Source of the DNA: Cricetomys ansorgei
Taxonomy: Eukaryota > Chordata > Mammalia > Rodentia > Nesomyidae
Length of the DNA stretch: 64,000 bases
Reading direction: 5' to 3'
Assembly (NCBI GenBank): GCA_026225945.1
Contig: JAMJFZ010000181.1
Coordinates: forward strand, 1,488,001 to 1,552,000
This document shows positions 45,711 to 59,810 of this stretch, piece after piece. The translations under genes and the position numbers were made by a program. Within the stretch, counting starts at the first letter, position 1; the number at the start of each line of letters is the position of its first letter. A model generated the notes under the pieces. The model did no database searches. It was given only the letters and a program-made list of their open reading frames with translations, and was not told the DNA's origin.

Positions 45711-47239
45711 AGTCTGAAAAGTTTTGCTAATTGTTCACTCAGAGCCTAGACCTGGACCCTATGTTAATATCAGAAGACAGCTCCAGGGATTGTATTAATC
45801 TCTAACTTATTGTGTAATGAGGAAAGAACTGAATGGGCAGCTTCAGAGAGGGAAACTTCAAGAGAAAGTGGCTGGTGCCATTTAGTCTCTAGCGAAAGTC
45901 CTTGGGAACATGGAATCATGATCCACGTTGGGACAAACAATTGTCCATGTTTACAATTTCCCAAAATATCTGAAAGATACAATCTCTGTGCTGCTTCTAG
46001 CACTCAACACATATTAACTATCACCTGCTTCAAACTTGAAAAACAGGATGATAGCTCTATCCCATGGGATCTGTAGTCATTGTCAGGTTGACTGGTTTTC
46101 ACTGCTTTTTCGAGAAAGAACATAAATCATCAAGGTTACAGAATCTCTTAGCCTGTCATGAATGATTCAAAAAGCCTACTTCAATTATACAATGGGAATT
46201 CAACAATGGAAGGAAAGACTCCTACTTATTAGGTGGGGAGAGTTGGAGAAATGAAATGAAATCACTGTATCTTCCCCATGGGTCCAATATGAAATACTCT
46301 TGCAAATCTATTTATAGCTAACACTTAAGGACCTTTTGAAAAAGTCATATAGAAACCTACCTCCGTGGAAGCTTTCTAAAAAATATCAGACTGATTTTTT
46401 TAAAATCTTGATGTTTTTGAATTCAAAGAAGTTAGCTTTCTTACTGAAATCTCATAAATAACCCATTGATTCTATGGATGAGAGAAGTAAAAAAACTGTT
46501 ACTGGGTATAAGAGTTCATGAGCAGATCAACAAACATTGCTTACATCCATAAATCCTTTTAAATGACAGGTGCATGTTTTGTATACTTTTATACAATTTA
46601 AATAGCTATTATGATATTGTCCCAATAGGTTTAGGTTTATCGTTTTTTGTTTGTTTTAAAATAGCAGACCAAGTAATGGGCTTCATTATGCCATTTTAAC
46701 ACATATTTTGTTTTCATTGATTCTCCTTCCCGGATCCCTTAACTAGGCTCCCTTTCTAGGATCAGTCTCCTGGTCCTCTTCATCTTCCATGTGGCCTGAC
46801 TTTGGCTCTCTTCCCACATATTACTCTCTTTTTATCTATTTCACTTTCTACACATAATCTCTGAAGGCCTCTTTCTTACAGTCTACTTTGTGCTTTTGTG
46901 ACTTATACATACTCATATTTTAAGAGTAATGATCCTGGTTAGAGCACAATATGCCCAAATTAGTTTGCCAATTGAGTTTTGTTCTAAGGAGGTATGAAGT
47001 AACTAACCACCTTTGCTTATCTTATATACTTTAAACCTTGCATAGACATATCGTTTACATCAAATGTTGAGTGAGTCCTTCTCTTATGAAATCTGCTGTG
47101 ACTTTTATTTACTTCTGTCAACTATTTGCCAATGAATAGTCATAATTTTCTTTTCCTGGAATTTATAAGTAGAGAAGGATAGGAAATGATAAAAGTAGAC
47201 TGATGCAGACACTAAAGAGGGCTGAGACAGTGTGTGCTT
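45711..47239. other. Spacer between gene 2 unit and copy B, nothing recognised
   Basis: Unassigned, AT-rich; 46680-46870 is pyrimidine-rich and may be an old retroposon piece. No gene. Confidence 0.45.
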
Positions 47240-47721
47240 AGATAAAAATGTAAGTTTCTTCCCACCTTAGGCTGAGAGTTTATTCTCATTGAGAAAAATT
47301 ATTACAAGTGAGGTTTGTGGCCTTCTGTAACTATGAGACATCATAGGCTAACCATCACTGGAAAGAACAATCACCCCAGGAATGGTCAACTTTGGATACT
47401 CTTTCCTCTCTTCACACACTTCCTATACAACCTAGAGAAACCATCTATTTCCTCTCAGGGAAAAGGAGCACAAAACATTGAGAAATATAGGAAATAGATC
47501 TATATTTAACAAAAAATCCTAAACTACCATTATAAAGGTAAATTTTCATTTTGGAACGTCAGTCTACAATAGTAGGCCAGAACCTGCTTTGACGCTTAAA
47601 CATGGCAAATGTGCCTTATGATAAAATATTTAAATAAGAGCTGCCTAGCATAATTTTCAGGACAGAATTGCATAGATGTTGATGTATGATTATTCTTTGC
47701 TTATGCAATTCCTGGTTCTAG

Positions 47722-48380
47722 AGGGTTTCAGCCTCCATACAATCTAAACTTCAAACCTAAACCTAGAACATTTCAACCTCTGAGACTTACTACTGACTGA
47801 TTCACTCTGACTCGCTCCTTTTACAGAGCTGTACTGAACTCAACGGATTCTCCTGGTTGGCTGGTTCAACTCACTCACTGTTCTGGCTCAAACTCTTCTC
47901 CAAGATGACTGGTTCAAACTGATCTTCTGAGCTGGCTAGCTGTTTCTGACTTAACTCTTCTGACTCTGGTTGACTCTGTTTAAATCTCTCGACTTCTTTG
48001 ACTGACCTGCTCTGATTAGCTTCAAACTGACTCTCGCGGTTAGCTGACTATCCCTAAGTCACTCTCCTTCTGATGAACTGCCTCTGTGTCTTATCTGATT
48101 CTCTGATCACCTGACTGACCTAATTCTCAGCCTCTTTCTGACCTCTACCTCTTGTCTGTTTCTGGTCTGCTTCCATTGTGCTTCTGTCTGAGCTCTCCTT
48201 CCACACTCTGCTTCTATCTTGCTTCCTTTTCTGAACTCTGCCTCCTCTCTCTGCTTCTCCTTCTAAGCTCTGCCTCTGCCTCCCAAGTGCTGGGATTAAA
48301 GGCATGCACCACAACTGCCTTCTGAATTGAGTTTAACTATGTGTGCTGGGTTGGGATAAAAGACATGTACTCACATTCTT
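47722..48380 (-). repeat. LTR-like composite repeat in copy B
   Basis: Counterpart of 23535-24190, with no difference seen by eye from about 47761 on. Confidence 0.6.
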
Positions 48381-51300
48381 TCTACCCTAGAGCAGGCATG
48401 CTGCTGAATTAAAACATTACATATTCCTCTATAGAATTGCATATCTTTTATTGTACCTAAAATCACAATTTGAATGAGGAAATATGAATTGAAGCTGATT
48501 TAAATCAGATGTTAGGATTATCAGGATAGGATTTTAAAGCAAGCATCATAAAAATGTAGGAACCAGCACATTTCTACTGTCTCTTTAGGTCACAGTGCTG
48601 ATAGATAAGAGTCCTGGATTCTGAGCTGCTCTCCCAAACTAATGCAATTACTCCAGATCCTGGCTCTGACAGGAAATGAGTTCCCATTTTGTTATACTTT
48701 GGAAAAACCAGCCAATACCTGGTTTTCACACCTGTACCCATATTCTTAAAATTGAAGAAGCAAGTTTTCACATGCTCAAACTAAGAAACACAAAGTCTCT
48801 GAAAGCATACTGAATTAAAGACATGATATATATTTCTTCATGAATAATGAAAAAGATAGTTAAGATAAACAGTTGACATTTCTAGAATTGCATGCATTAT
48901 AATATTCATTATATGTCAGCTCCAACCACTGATTTAACCTTCTTGTTGTCTTTCTGGAGATCAGAAGCTGTAAAAATGAGGATTGTAAGTAAAGAAGTTT
49001 GTAAAGTCTCAGGGCAGACCAAAACAGATTAGAAATAGGAGTGACTGATGATTTAGGGACTTACGAAAGCTAAGTCTGTGCTCACCCCAGGAAGAGGTTT
49101 AAAGTAATATAAAGAAAACATGAAAATTTTCAATGTTGCAACAGCAAAATAATCAAATTTGTTTAAGATATGTTACATGAATCCTCTTCTTACCTGATGA
49201 TCTTCCCATCAAAGTGAGAGTAACATAGAAAGTGGTAACAATTGTCCACTTCTAGATTTGAATTTCAAATTGACATCTTTGAATCCACCAATGGCTATTA
49301 TTCTTGAGAGTAAAGATTTATTTGGAAAAGATGGGGATATTCTGCACTCTAAAACACTAAGGGCAAAAAACAGACTTATTTTCAACCATAGGGCAGATAA
49401 GATGGACACAATCTCCAGGAAGTCCTTAACCTTAGCAAAGAAAAGCCTCTTTATTCTACATGATTGGAGAGTTTCAGAGGCAGTAGAACTATTTACAGAA
49501 TCAACCTGCATCACCAAAAAAGAGACTCAGACATATACTTACTCACCTTTCAGAGCCAGAGGTGAAATGTTAACAATGTAAAGGAAATTCAGTAGAGAGT
49601 GAATCTAACTATATCTAGACTGGTAATCTTTTACGAAGATGCTTGATAACTTAGAAACCTGCCTGAAGTGATACAGCTAGGCAGAGTCAAATTTAGTTGA
49701 AAAACTGCTTTGATTCTAAAACCACCTTTGCCTTGATCCAGCTACATTCCTAACATGGATCTCCCTGTTAGCTATGTGATCCTGCTTTAAGTGCTGAGAA
49801 CTAATCTGCCCGCTAGTATTTCCAGTTTATGTTTTGTGTTCTTGATTATCTCCCTGGTTTATGAAATTATACCTAATTATTCAGTTTATGGTTACCAAGG
49901 ACTATGTGTTCCTTAACCTCGACTCTGTGTTTATAGGGAGGCAACTTGCTGGTAGGAACTCTGGAAGACACACATGCCAGTAAAATTCTATGCGCACTCT
50001 TCAGACTGGCAGATATGGACTGAGCTGGAGTAACACAGTATGTTGGAACTTAGTATGGTAGCACTATAGACCCAAAGCATGGGCTGATTATGGTCCATCT
50101 GAGATGAATAGCTTTGCCTTGGATGCTTTGAGGGGAATAGGAAACTCTAACCAACATCAACCACTAATGTCTGTCTCTTCTTCACTTAGTTGCTTGGAGT
50201 TAATGTCACATGTAGAGGGATATAGAAAGTGTTTGCCAATTACACAGCTTTAAAACATTGACTTTAACCTTCTCTATGTGAATAATGCAATTAACTATGA
50301 CTTAGGTAATGGCCAAAATTTTTCTATCAGATATCTTCTATATATTTTTTCTTATTAAAGAGTCCAAGCATTGAGCTCTGTATGATAGCTTCAATAGAAT
50401 ACTCTCCCAGGATGAAAGCGATAAAAAAAATTGTTTCTTGCTTTGAATAGGAAATTCTTGCATTTGGCTTTTATTTGTGAACTTGTGCAGATCTGACAAA
50501 ATAAACTTTCTCTTTTTTGAACACAAAACACAAATGACATTTAATCACACTGAAGGTGAATAGCATCCCTTTGAAAATATCTGCTCTATAGTTAGATGGG
50601 TACTTGGTGAAGTGTTCTGTGTCCTGGTCTCAAGAAAGTAGGCTGAGTCTTCAGTACAGAATGAGATGATTTAACATTTCACCTGTTTGTATACAGAATA
50701 CAACTGGAGCCTGGATACGTGATGAGGGAAAAGTCCATGATCATCATAACAGAAAACTTGTAGACTCTGACTCTTTACTACCCAGAGGGCCACCACAGAG
50801 GCTACATGTTCCCTCTAGTGAATTTCTAATCTGAGTTCCAACTAACACCAATTAGTTTTGATTGAAATACATGTGTACTCTTAAAATATAGGGTGAATTA
50901 TAAACAACTAGACTTACACATCAGCCTCAAAACAATCCGAAAGATTATGGAGTTTGCTACGAAACAGTATGCTGTACCTGGCACAGCCAATGAATGACTT
51001 CTTTACTATATATACTGCTGTTAAAAGGTCCTTTCATTTTAAAGATAGGTCTTCATTTAGAGCTGGACAGTAGCATCTTTCAGACAGAGGACACAGACAC
51101 AGCATAGGGAGGCACATAAGGAAAAGTGGGCCTGAAAGGTCTCCTGGGATCAAACATATGGAAATTATGTTCATGAGCTTGTAAATATCTACTTATTCAT
51201 ATAAATCAACGCATTATTTGTCCTGACTTGTCAGACACTTGACTTAAAGTAGGTTATTGTGCCATTTGAGAAATTGGGAGAATATAGAGGTACCTAACTA

Positions 51301-51883
51301 ACAAATGATTGGCTGCTTGTGTCTAGGGATATGTAATAGCCATCATGTCCATGCATATTCAGCATTTAGAGAATTGTTTTGGGAGCCACTCTATCTCACA
51401 GGAACAGATGACAAAGGATTTCTACATGTGTACAAAAAGAAACCAACTCAATAACTAGATAAATGAACCACTAGATAAATAACTAGATAAATGATAAAAG
51501 ACAGAACTCAAAGGATGTTACTCAAAATAAAGCATCCATAATATGGGAAATTTCATATGAGAGAAACCAACAATAATGAGGTAGTACAAAATGCAACTAT
51601 ATGTTGCATTGAAATTCATGATGTGAAGGGACTGCATTTAGACTGTAAGCAAGTGAGATTTCCCTTCTGTGTATCAGTTTGACTAATTTATAAACAGTAA
51701 GGATTAAAATGCAGACACTGTAGTGAAGCAGACCAGTTTCCATTCCTACTTTTGACACTTCTTCGAACAATGGCAAAATCTTGCCAAGCCTCTTGTCTTT
51801 TATATCTAATGAGTTGTTGAAAGAAATCAATGGACTTCTAGATGAATTTATACAAAGCATCAGATAAGGTTCACAATTAATTG

Positions 51884-51910
51884 GCGCGCGCGCACACACA
51901 CACACACATG
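51884..51910. repeat. (GC)n(AC)n dinucleotide tract
   Basis: ggcgcgcgcgc followed by (AC)n, alternating purine-pyrimidine over about 26 bp. The copy A counterpart lacks the GC part. Confidence 0.9.
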
Positions 51911-53789
51911 CACACCTCTGACTTCTTAAAGCATCAACTTAGGGTCTAGTATCTAATGAGTACTCTATATGGTCATTTATCTCACCAGCGTTGACAATTC
52001 CAAAACATTGCTTCATCATTGACATTAATCTGATTTTTGTCTACTGCAAACCACTTTCCCCGCCTTAGTGCAAACAGTGGTGGATCTGGCAGAATAAGAC
52101 CTTTTTCAAAAGTACAGAGATGAAATAAGAAGATCATAGTTGTTCCAGGGATCTGCCCATGCATCTTCCCTGAAGAGATAATGAAGACATTTGTGGAGCA
52201 TTAACTTTTGGGCCCAGAATTCTAAATTACATCTCAGCTCCTCATGAGTGAGACTTACACCCAAGCATGAAAGCTAAAGAATGATGGTGTTATTTATCTG
52301 CTAAAGCCATGTGCATGGCAGAGATCCCAGAGATGGCACTGATGAAATCAAGACTGCTGAAGAAGCACTGACCACTGTAAATCAATTCTGGGTGTTCTAT
52401 CTGGCAGCAATCTCTGTAGAATAATTCAGACCAGAAGTGACCAGTATGACTCTGACCAGTTTGTTTTGCTGGCTTTGCTTGGTAGTTACATGCTCCTCCA
52501 GAAGAAAAGGTATGGCTAGCAGGATTACCCCAAAGTTTTAGCTCTTTCCTCCTTCATGAACTTAACACTAGAAGGAGGTTCTATAGTTTTAAAAGGACTG
52601 CAGAATTGTGTGATATGTCTTTTTAGTAAAATTACTTTCATTTGTGATTAAAATGTACCATAATTTGAAGGGAGGTAGAGTGTTGTTATATAATCACTTA
52701 CTCCTCTAAGGGGAAACAAAAATTCTTATGTGTAAAGGTAAAACAAAAACAAAGCAAACATCATGAAATGAAGATTAGACAAAACTAAGTACATTACAGA
52801 TCAGTTAGATTTACTGAAATATCTCAGTGGAGAAAAGAAAAAAATTTTTTTTGACTGTTCAAGACAAGCTGATAGCAGTAACAATTCCCTGATGCTCTGA
52901 GTAAAGGCGTGGTATATAGTTAACAAGAGCAGAGAAACTGTGGAATAAGAGAACTGAAAATGCCTGATTTTGCCATTTTGAAATCCATCATGAAGGGTAA
53001 TTGTGAAATGTTCCACACTGGAAAGGATGTGAACTTCAGTAAAGAAACTGACATAACACAGCTTCTCCCATTTATCAAAGGTTTGTACCTTCTGTTCCAA
53101 CATGCTAGGTTCTGTGAAGAAATGATAAACAGCAAATCTCTTTTATGATCATTCTGGAAAACTTAATTATGTGAAAGTATATATTCAAAAGTAAGTTCAA
53201 GTACAAAAGCAACCGTTCAAGTTCAAGTTTGAACCAGGAGTTTATGATAGAGTAACAAGAAGAGAGATCTGAGCTTTAGTTTTGACATAAACTTGATTTT
53301 GGATTGAACAAATTTCTTAAACTTATTGGGCTTCACATCCCTGTGAAAGTGGATCAAGGCTGGGAAGATACATGAACAAAATCTAGGGGACCATTCTAGT
53401 CTACTATGTGATGGGCAGTCCCCTCTTCTTTTAATATATTTCAAGATTCAAAGTACCTACCTATACACACCTGAAAATTCATAAGGAATGATGTCACAAA
53501 AGAGGTGATACATAAAATAACACCTCTCTACACTTGTGTTGTGGAGAAAACGTGATTGACACTTGAGTATACAGAAGGTACATACAGATGTTAAAAAGAT
53601 TGCTATGCTGTGATTCATGCTAGTTCATTTATCATGGTTTTGTTATTGCTGACCTGCTTACCAGGATCCTAAGGAGTGATGATAAAATGACAAAATAGCT
53701 GCCTTGACAATGCATTCACCTTCACTGATAACTAAATGAAAATTGTAATACAATTTTATTTATTGGACTGGCAAAGATTCAAATAGTGA

Positions 53790-54165
53790 TAAACAAGTTC
53801 CAGCCCTCAACATCCAATCATGTATGGCAGACAGTCACATAAGCCCTGCCCCTAGCTAAGGAGCAAATGGCAGTTAAACGCTGCTGGAAGAGTAAGCCAT
53901 ATTTCTTTGGAGAATGTAGTCATTGGTAAGTTATTTACCCATAATCCAGTAAATAACTCCACACGCATGCACATGCAAGAACCCTAATTAAATTCAGTGG
54001 GTTATGCAAAGTGTTTTTTTTAATATGTGAAAGTGGGACGGAGGGGTGCATGTTAAGTAAAAGAAAGGTTGAGGGAGCAAGAGGAGATAAGAGGAATGGG
54101 GATGACTATGATCATTATACACATGTATGGAATTACCAAATAATAAAATGGTTTTTTAAAAAGGA
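53790..54165 (+). repeat. L1 3' UTR fragment, copy B only
   Basis: taagccctgcccctagctaa, gcagttaaacgctgctgg, gtcattggtaagttatttac, gatgactatgatcattatac and catgtatggaattaccaaat in the order of a rodent L1 3' UTR. Confidence 0.7.
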
Positions 54166-54865
54166 ACAGTATGAGTTACTGTTAATGTGCATATGAAAAG
54201 AGAAATTTCACATGGTTGCACTGCAGTTGAAGTGATTCTACTTTTTCTAGAATGTAGAATTTTTACCATATAATTTTAAGGTCTTTAAAAGGGGTGCAGC
54301 CTTTACAATAGAAACCTAATTTTGTTTCAAGAAACAATAATAGTTACAGAATATATACAAAGTTTCTCTTGTAGCATTATTTAATGCAGTATAAATATAA
54401 AACTAGATACTTTAATATATCAGTTAAACTAAAAAGAGATATAGTTTATATAGCCATGGTCCCATATTCAAGTCGTTAGTGAACATACACTCTCTTACAT
54501 TTCTCAAAGTATTCAACTTTCAAATTAAATATATTTGAAATATTTTTGGCTTCTCATTAGTTGAGTAAAGCTTAAATGGGCCCTCTAACTTATTTCAAAC
54601 AGAAAGAGAAACTTTGCCTCTTCAGATTTAGTTTTAGTTTTAGGAAATGGGGTTACAGGTAAGCAAATGAAATGATTACAACTAATTACTCTCTGATTTC
54701 TTTCACTTTTTCTTCTTTTCAAAATCACTACCAAAATGACTTCTATAGTCAACATGAAGATTAAATGGTACATGCCAAAATGCTAGAAATAGCATGACAT
54801 TTCAAAGTTATTGGCATATACATATTGAAAATAACCTTATAATTTTAATTAAGAATGCTAAGATT
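54166..54865. other. Unassigned DNA in copy B-specific segment
   Basis: AT-rich, no supported feature. Confidence 0.45.
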
Positions 54866-54955
54866 CTTAGCTCAGAGGCTAAGATATGAACTGCAAGTTC
54901 AAGGCCAGCCTGAGCTACATAGTGAAATCCAGGTCAGTTTGATTCAATGAAACAA
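54866..54955 (+). repeat. B1-like SINE fragment
   Basis: gcaagttcaaggccagcctg followed by agctacatagtgaaatccag is the B1 3' half, sense strand. An A-rich run follows at 54980-54992. Confidence 0.75.
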
Positions 54956-55234
54956 AATTAAATTAAGTCAAATTAAATTTAAAAAAAAAAAAGAATGCTA
55001 AGAAGACATCCTATGGAATGTGAACCACATACAGAAATGATCTTTTGATGACAAGTTGATACCAGTGATGTTTAAAAGGCCAAGAAGTTATAAGACACCA
55101 TTACCTGGCCTTGATTGGAGCTTATTCAATTACTTTAAAACAGGCAAGTTATCTTCTACCTGCTAAACATTATGAAAAAGGGGTTTGTTCTTCCTTCCTC
55201 CCACCCTCGTTTTCTCCCTTCCTCCCTGTACGTC

Positions 55235-55740
55235 TGTATTTTCTGTGGCTGTGATAAAACACTATGGGCCAAAGTGACTTAGGAAATTTATTTGGGCTTG
55301 TGGTCCCAGGATAAGAGTGCATTATGGCAGGGAAGCATTGGAGCAAGAGCCAGGTGTGGGAACCTGAGAGATCACATCAGGAAGCAGAGAGAACTGGAAG
55401 TAGGGAGAGGCTGTATACTACATGCAGTCCCAGTACATACTCTCCCAGCAGAGCCACGCTTTGCAAACCCCCAAGCAACATCATCACTGAGGGACATTTC
55501 TCCTTCAAACCACTACACTCTCCACTCTGCCTTCCTCTATCTGTCTCCTCTCCATTTCCCTCCACCTCCTCCTTCTCCCACTCCAAACCTATTTTTCCCC
55601 TCCCTCCCTCTCCTCGGCTCTATTTCTCTGTTTCTCTGTATCTGTCTGCTTTGGTGAGCCTACTCCTGGATTATACTTTCAGCCTTGGCTCGACAGTTTA
55701 GAAAGAATGTAGTGTCTTCCTGATTCCCCTTTCTTCCTTG
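55235..55740 (+). repeat. Rodent interspersed repeat, with head kept in copy B
   Basis: ttctgtggctgtgataaaac, atttgggcttgtggtcccag and agagtgcattatggcaggga form the head that copy A lacks. The rest aligns with 31368-31740. Confidence 0.55.
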
Positions 55741-56109
55741 CCTCCAGTTAACTGTCTTTCTTTCTCCTAAAGCCTTTCTCACCTTCTCCTAACCCATTCC
55801 ACTGCTCAGTTTGTACTTGTGGAGATCTCAGAGATTGAATAACCACTGCAGTATGTGTTAACCATCACTCATCCTTCACACCTCAAACAGACTCAGACCT
55901 TTTCTGTAGAGCTCAGTAGTGTCATGCTGATCTTTCTGCATATTAAATCATTCTAATAAGTGCTAGTCAATAAAAAGAAAAAAAAAACGTGTAAAATTGG
56001 ATTCAGGAACTCATTATTCTATTTTACAGCACACCTAATGCTTTTTGTTGCATGTACAGAAAATTGGACCTTAATATATTAATTACAACTCTTTGATGTA
56101 ATTCATCCT

Positions 56110-56465
56110 CATTGTCAACTTGGTTGGGTTTAGAATCAGCATAAAATACCTTTCTGGGTGTGCCTATCCTAATGGTATTTCCAGGAATGTTTTGCTGAGA
56201 AAGGAAGATCCTCCCTGAATTTTGGAAGCATCATTCTATAGGCTGGATCCTGGACAGGACAAAAGGTGAGTTGAGCATAAACAATCATCTCTCTCTGCTT
56301 CCTGACTGTGGGTGGAATGCTACCAGTCACCTCACACTTCTGCTTCTATGTCTTCATCACCATAATAGAATGTATTGCTCAACCTCCCTGTCAAAATCAA
56401 GCCTTCCGTCCTCAGCCAGATTTCTTTAGAATTTGTAATAGCAATGAGGAAAGTAACTAACAGGA
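56110..56465 (+). repeat. Rodent interspersed repeat, copy B counterpart of 32130-32490
   Basis: About 98% like the copy A version by eye. Confidence 0.6.
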
Positions 56466-57396
56466 AGCCAGAGGGTGTAAAGGAAGAATTTTATAGAGGC
56501 AAATACCCAGAGATTAAGCCTCAATTAGGAGTTAGAGAAGTTTTCTAAGGTGATTTTAGCTAGTAATGAACTTGTGACTATTTCCGTATAGTTATGTACC
56601 TTTTAAATATTATCTGCTAACAGATGAGAGTTCCTTACCTATCTACCTTATGTCAGTATCTACTTTAATATCATGATTTATAGATCGTATTAGTTATCTG
56701 TATGCAGATAGGTTTGCTTCAGTGCCTCTGTCAACCAAGAGGATGCTTGCTTATCTAGCAGGTGTTTTCTAGACTACCACCTTGAATTAAAATTATTTGT
56801 ATGGTACAAATGGAATATTTTTTTCTTATCTGGCCCCAGTTTTATAGCTGTAAAAAAAAGGGGGTAGTTACTTCAATTTATACACACACAGTATGGTCCA
56901 AATTAGAATATCGACAGGTTGCTTAAATTTAACATACTTTATGTATTTTAGTTGAGCATAGTAGGGTAAAATATGCCTGAAAACTTTGTTTCATATAACT
57001 TCTTCATATTCCCAAATAACATGGCCATGTCTGGTCACCAAGGTGGTCTCCTGATTAAACTCTCATTCTAGGCTTCAGAACACTTTACTGACCAAAGGGT
57101 TTTCTTCTTTCTTGTGTGCTATAGATAATTGGTGCTTCCTGTCATTGCTCCTCCTCTTCTTATAGTTTGAACTCCCTCCTTTGGTAAGTTATCCTCACTA
57201 GAGACAGTTTCATTTTTGCACAGCTGGCTGTGTTGGGAACAAAGCTATGAAATATTCTTTACAGAAAAGAAGTTCCAGAATCCTGTTTGGAACGCAATCA
57301 TCTAGGTGATATCTCCTCTTTGCTCCTTCCCTCATCTGCAAGGAGAATCCAGATCTATAATCACCTTACTCAGTTTTCATTTTTGGGGGGAATCAT

Positions 57397-57398
<2 letters not shown>

Positions 57399-57433
<35 letters not shown>
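57399..57433. repeat. (TG)n microsatellite
   Basis: About 17 TG units at the left end of the 1.34 kb copy B-only segment. Confidence 0.95.
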
Positions 57434-57435
<2 letters not shown>

Positions 57436-57722
57436 TTAACTAAAATTGGAGGTCAGAGTCCCTAAACTTTTTCCCTGCATGCCAAATGTTGACCTTTGAT
57501 TTTTTATTTATTAGGAAAAGACAGAATGAAATGATTGCAATTGATTAAATTGCAATCTCCAATTTAAAATAAAATTTAGGATCCCATATTATATAGGAAG
57601 TTCTCAGTCAAATATTTGAGTATTAAAAAATGTCTTATCTATTCAAAAATGAAGTTTGCAATTGAAATTATTAGGTAATGTCTTCTTGTTTTGATATGGA
57701 GACTTCAGGGAGCATAAACGTA

Positions 57723-57750
57723 GTGTGTGTGTATACACACACACACACAC
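57723..57750. repeat. Palindromic (GT)n-(AC)n
   Basis: gtgtgtgtatacacacac is perfectly self-complementary; the CA arm extends further to 57750. Confidence 0.9.
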
Positions 57751-58187
57751 ATTTTTTTTCCCCCCTGAGCAATGATAACAAGGGGTTTGTGGAATCTTGT
57801 CTTTCCATTACTGGATCTGACCATTTTCTCAGAGTTAGTTCCCAGTTTCTGAGCCACAATTTCCTGTCTAAGAATGGATAAAACAATACCTGCTAACTTG
57901 CTATGAGGGCAATTAACACGGTATTTTTAAAGTGATTTACAAATATTCAATATTTAAAATTTACTGTCTATCCTTATATCAAATATTTAGAATATAATAA
58001 TGCTATCAGACTCATATTTTATGTTGCTAATGACTTCTGAGGAATAGTAAAGTTTATACATAATTTTATTTCATTCAGGCAGCTAAGAATTGACAGTATT
58101 TGAAAGTTTCTATCAACCAATGAGAGTTTTCATTTAATGTTTCAACTTTTCTAGGTATTTTAGCATTTTTATTGTATTTTTGGGGGG

Positions 58188-58410
58188 TATCAGGGATTGA
58201 AGCAAGGATCTTTTGCATACAAGGTAAGCATTTTACACTGAACTATATCACTCAACCTTCTTTCTGAGGTTTATTTTGGGATAGAATTTCACTAACTTGC
58301 CCTGGCTGTCCCTAAACTCAATCTGTACCCAGCCAGGCCTCAATTATGTGGCCCTCCTGTCTCAGTCGTCCAAATAGTTGTCATTAAAGAGCTAAGCCAC
58401 TATACCCAAC
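58188..58410 (-). repeat. B4-type SINE (B1 + ID), antisense
   Basis: The + strand shows the reverse of an ID part (gggattgaagcaaggatctt, cactgaactatatcactc), then the reverse of a B1 part (ccctggctgtccctaaactc). Diverged, copy B only. Confidence 0.65.
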
Positions 58411-59810
58411 AGCATTAATACTTCTGATGCTATCTCTACAGATTCAAGGCTGGGCCCAGGATGCAGATGGTATGTACAACTGCTAAGCACTGTAGTCTTG
58501 TCTCTGCAAAGCTGCTATTAGAGACACAATTCAAATACTGACTTGAAGGTATTTTGTGATGCAGTAGTATAGTAGAGATACCATGGGTTTTAAAGTTAGA
58601 TTGACCTAGGTTTGATTCTTGAATAAGTTCACTTTAGGAATATTTACTTCTTAGACAGCAATTTCCACCTTTCAGAATGTTTCCAGGAATAAAGAAGACA
58701 GGATACATATATACATATACAAACCTTAGAACACAGAGGTGAGAAGGTATTCCCATTTCTTCATTGTCTGTAATGCTTTCTCTAAGCACCTCTTTGCCCT
58801 CAGTCACTTAGGCTGATGCCCGGGTGTCCCAAGCTGTTACTCTCCAGCATAATGACAGTACATTGACTCTAAACTTGAATGCTGCAAGTCCTTGATTTAG
58901 AAGAGTCCTGCTGTACAGTACTTCCCCCTTTATGATGCTAATTGCTTGGTCATATGGTATACAGAAATGAGAATTCACATCTGCCATGATAAATGCCTGC
59001 ATATTGAATATGCACTTATTTATCACAGAATAGCAAAGACAATTTCCCCAGAAAGAAATGTTTCTGATTTACATATATGTGGATGATGCATAATGTGGGT
59101 CATATAAACCACTGCATCATCACCACCAAAAAAAAAAAAAATCCTCTAACCATATAAAAAAGGAACCTATGAAAAGGGGTTTATCAAACAGAATGGAAAG
59201 GCCATAAAACCTTCAGTTCATTTGACACGAAACTGCTATATTATGTGATAGTGCTTCAAGAACCCAAGACCCCACTCATCACACAGGCCGTTCCACACTA
59301 GGTTCTGAGTTGTGTAATGGAATCGTCACAGTTGATGCAAAATGCAGATCGCAGTCCTCAGTCAGCAAAGGGGACTAAACACCAGAAAATGTTCCCGTTG
59401 AAAACACTACACCAGCTAATGGACGTTCCCGGAGGAACTGCATAACAAGATAGGGGTCACACTACCCATTGGATAAAGGGTCGTCACGTGTTAAATGTTA
59501 TGCTAGATATCTGGTTTTAAGCAAAGTGTAGGTAAGTTTCATCTGGCTGACCTACAGAAGTATAGGAGCTGGGCTAATCGATCTCATGGTTGGGGCATAT
59601 AAGTCTTTAGCTGTGCAGAGTTGCAAAGATGCCCAGTGTTTCAATACCGTTTCAGCAATATTAGGAGTACCTTCATGGGTTTGGCTCCATATTAGCATCT
59701 CTTGGGAATCTCTGAAGTACCCTAATGTCCAAACTATAACATCAATGAAAAAGAACTCAAGCATTGAGTTTTACTATGAATGTTTACTCTAATCTCCTCT
59801 TGTGATTCAA

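Noticed and set aside
59552..59792. Overlapping ORFs on both strands identical to those at 34244-34484
   Set aside because: The whole surrounding 1.66 kb is nearly identical, including non-coding parts, so ORF identity is not evidence of a gene.
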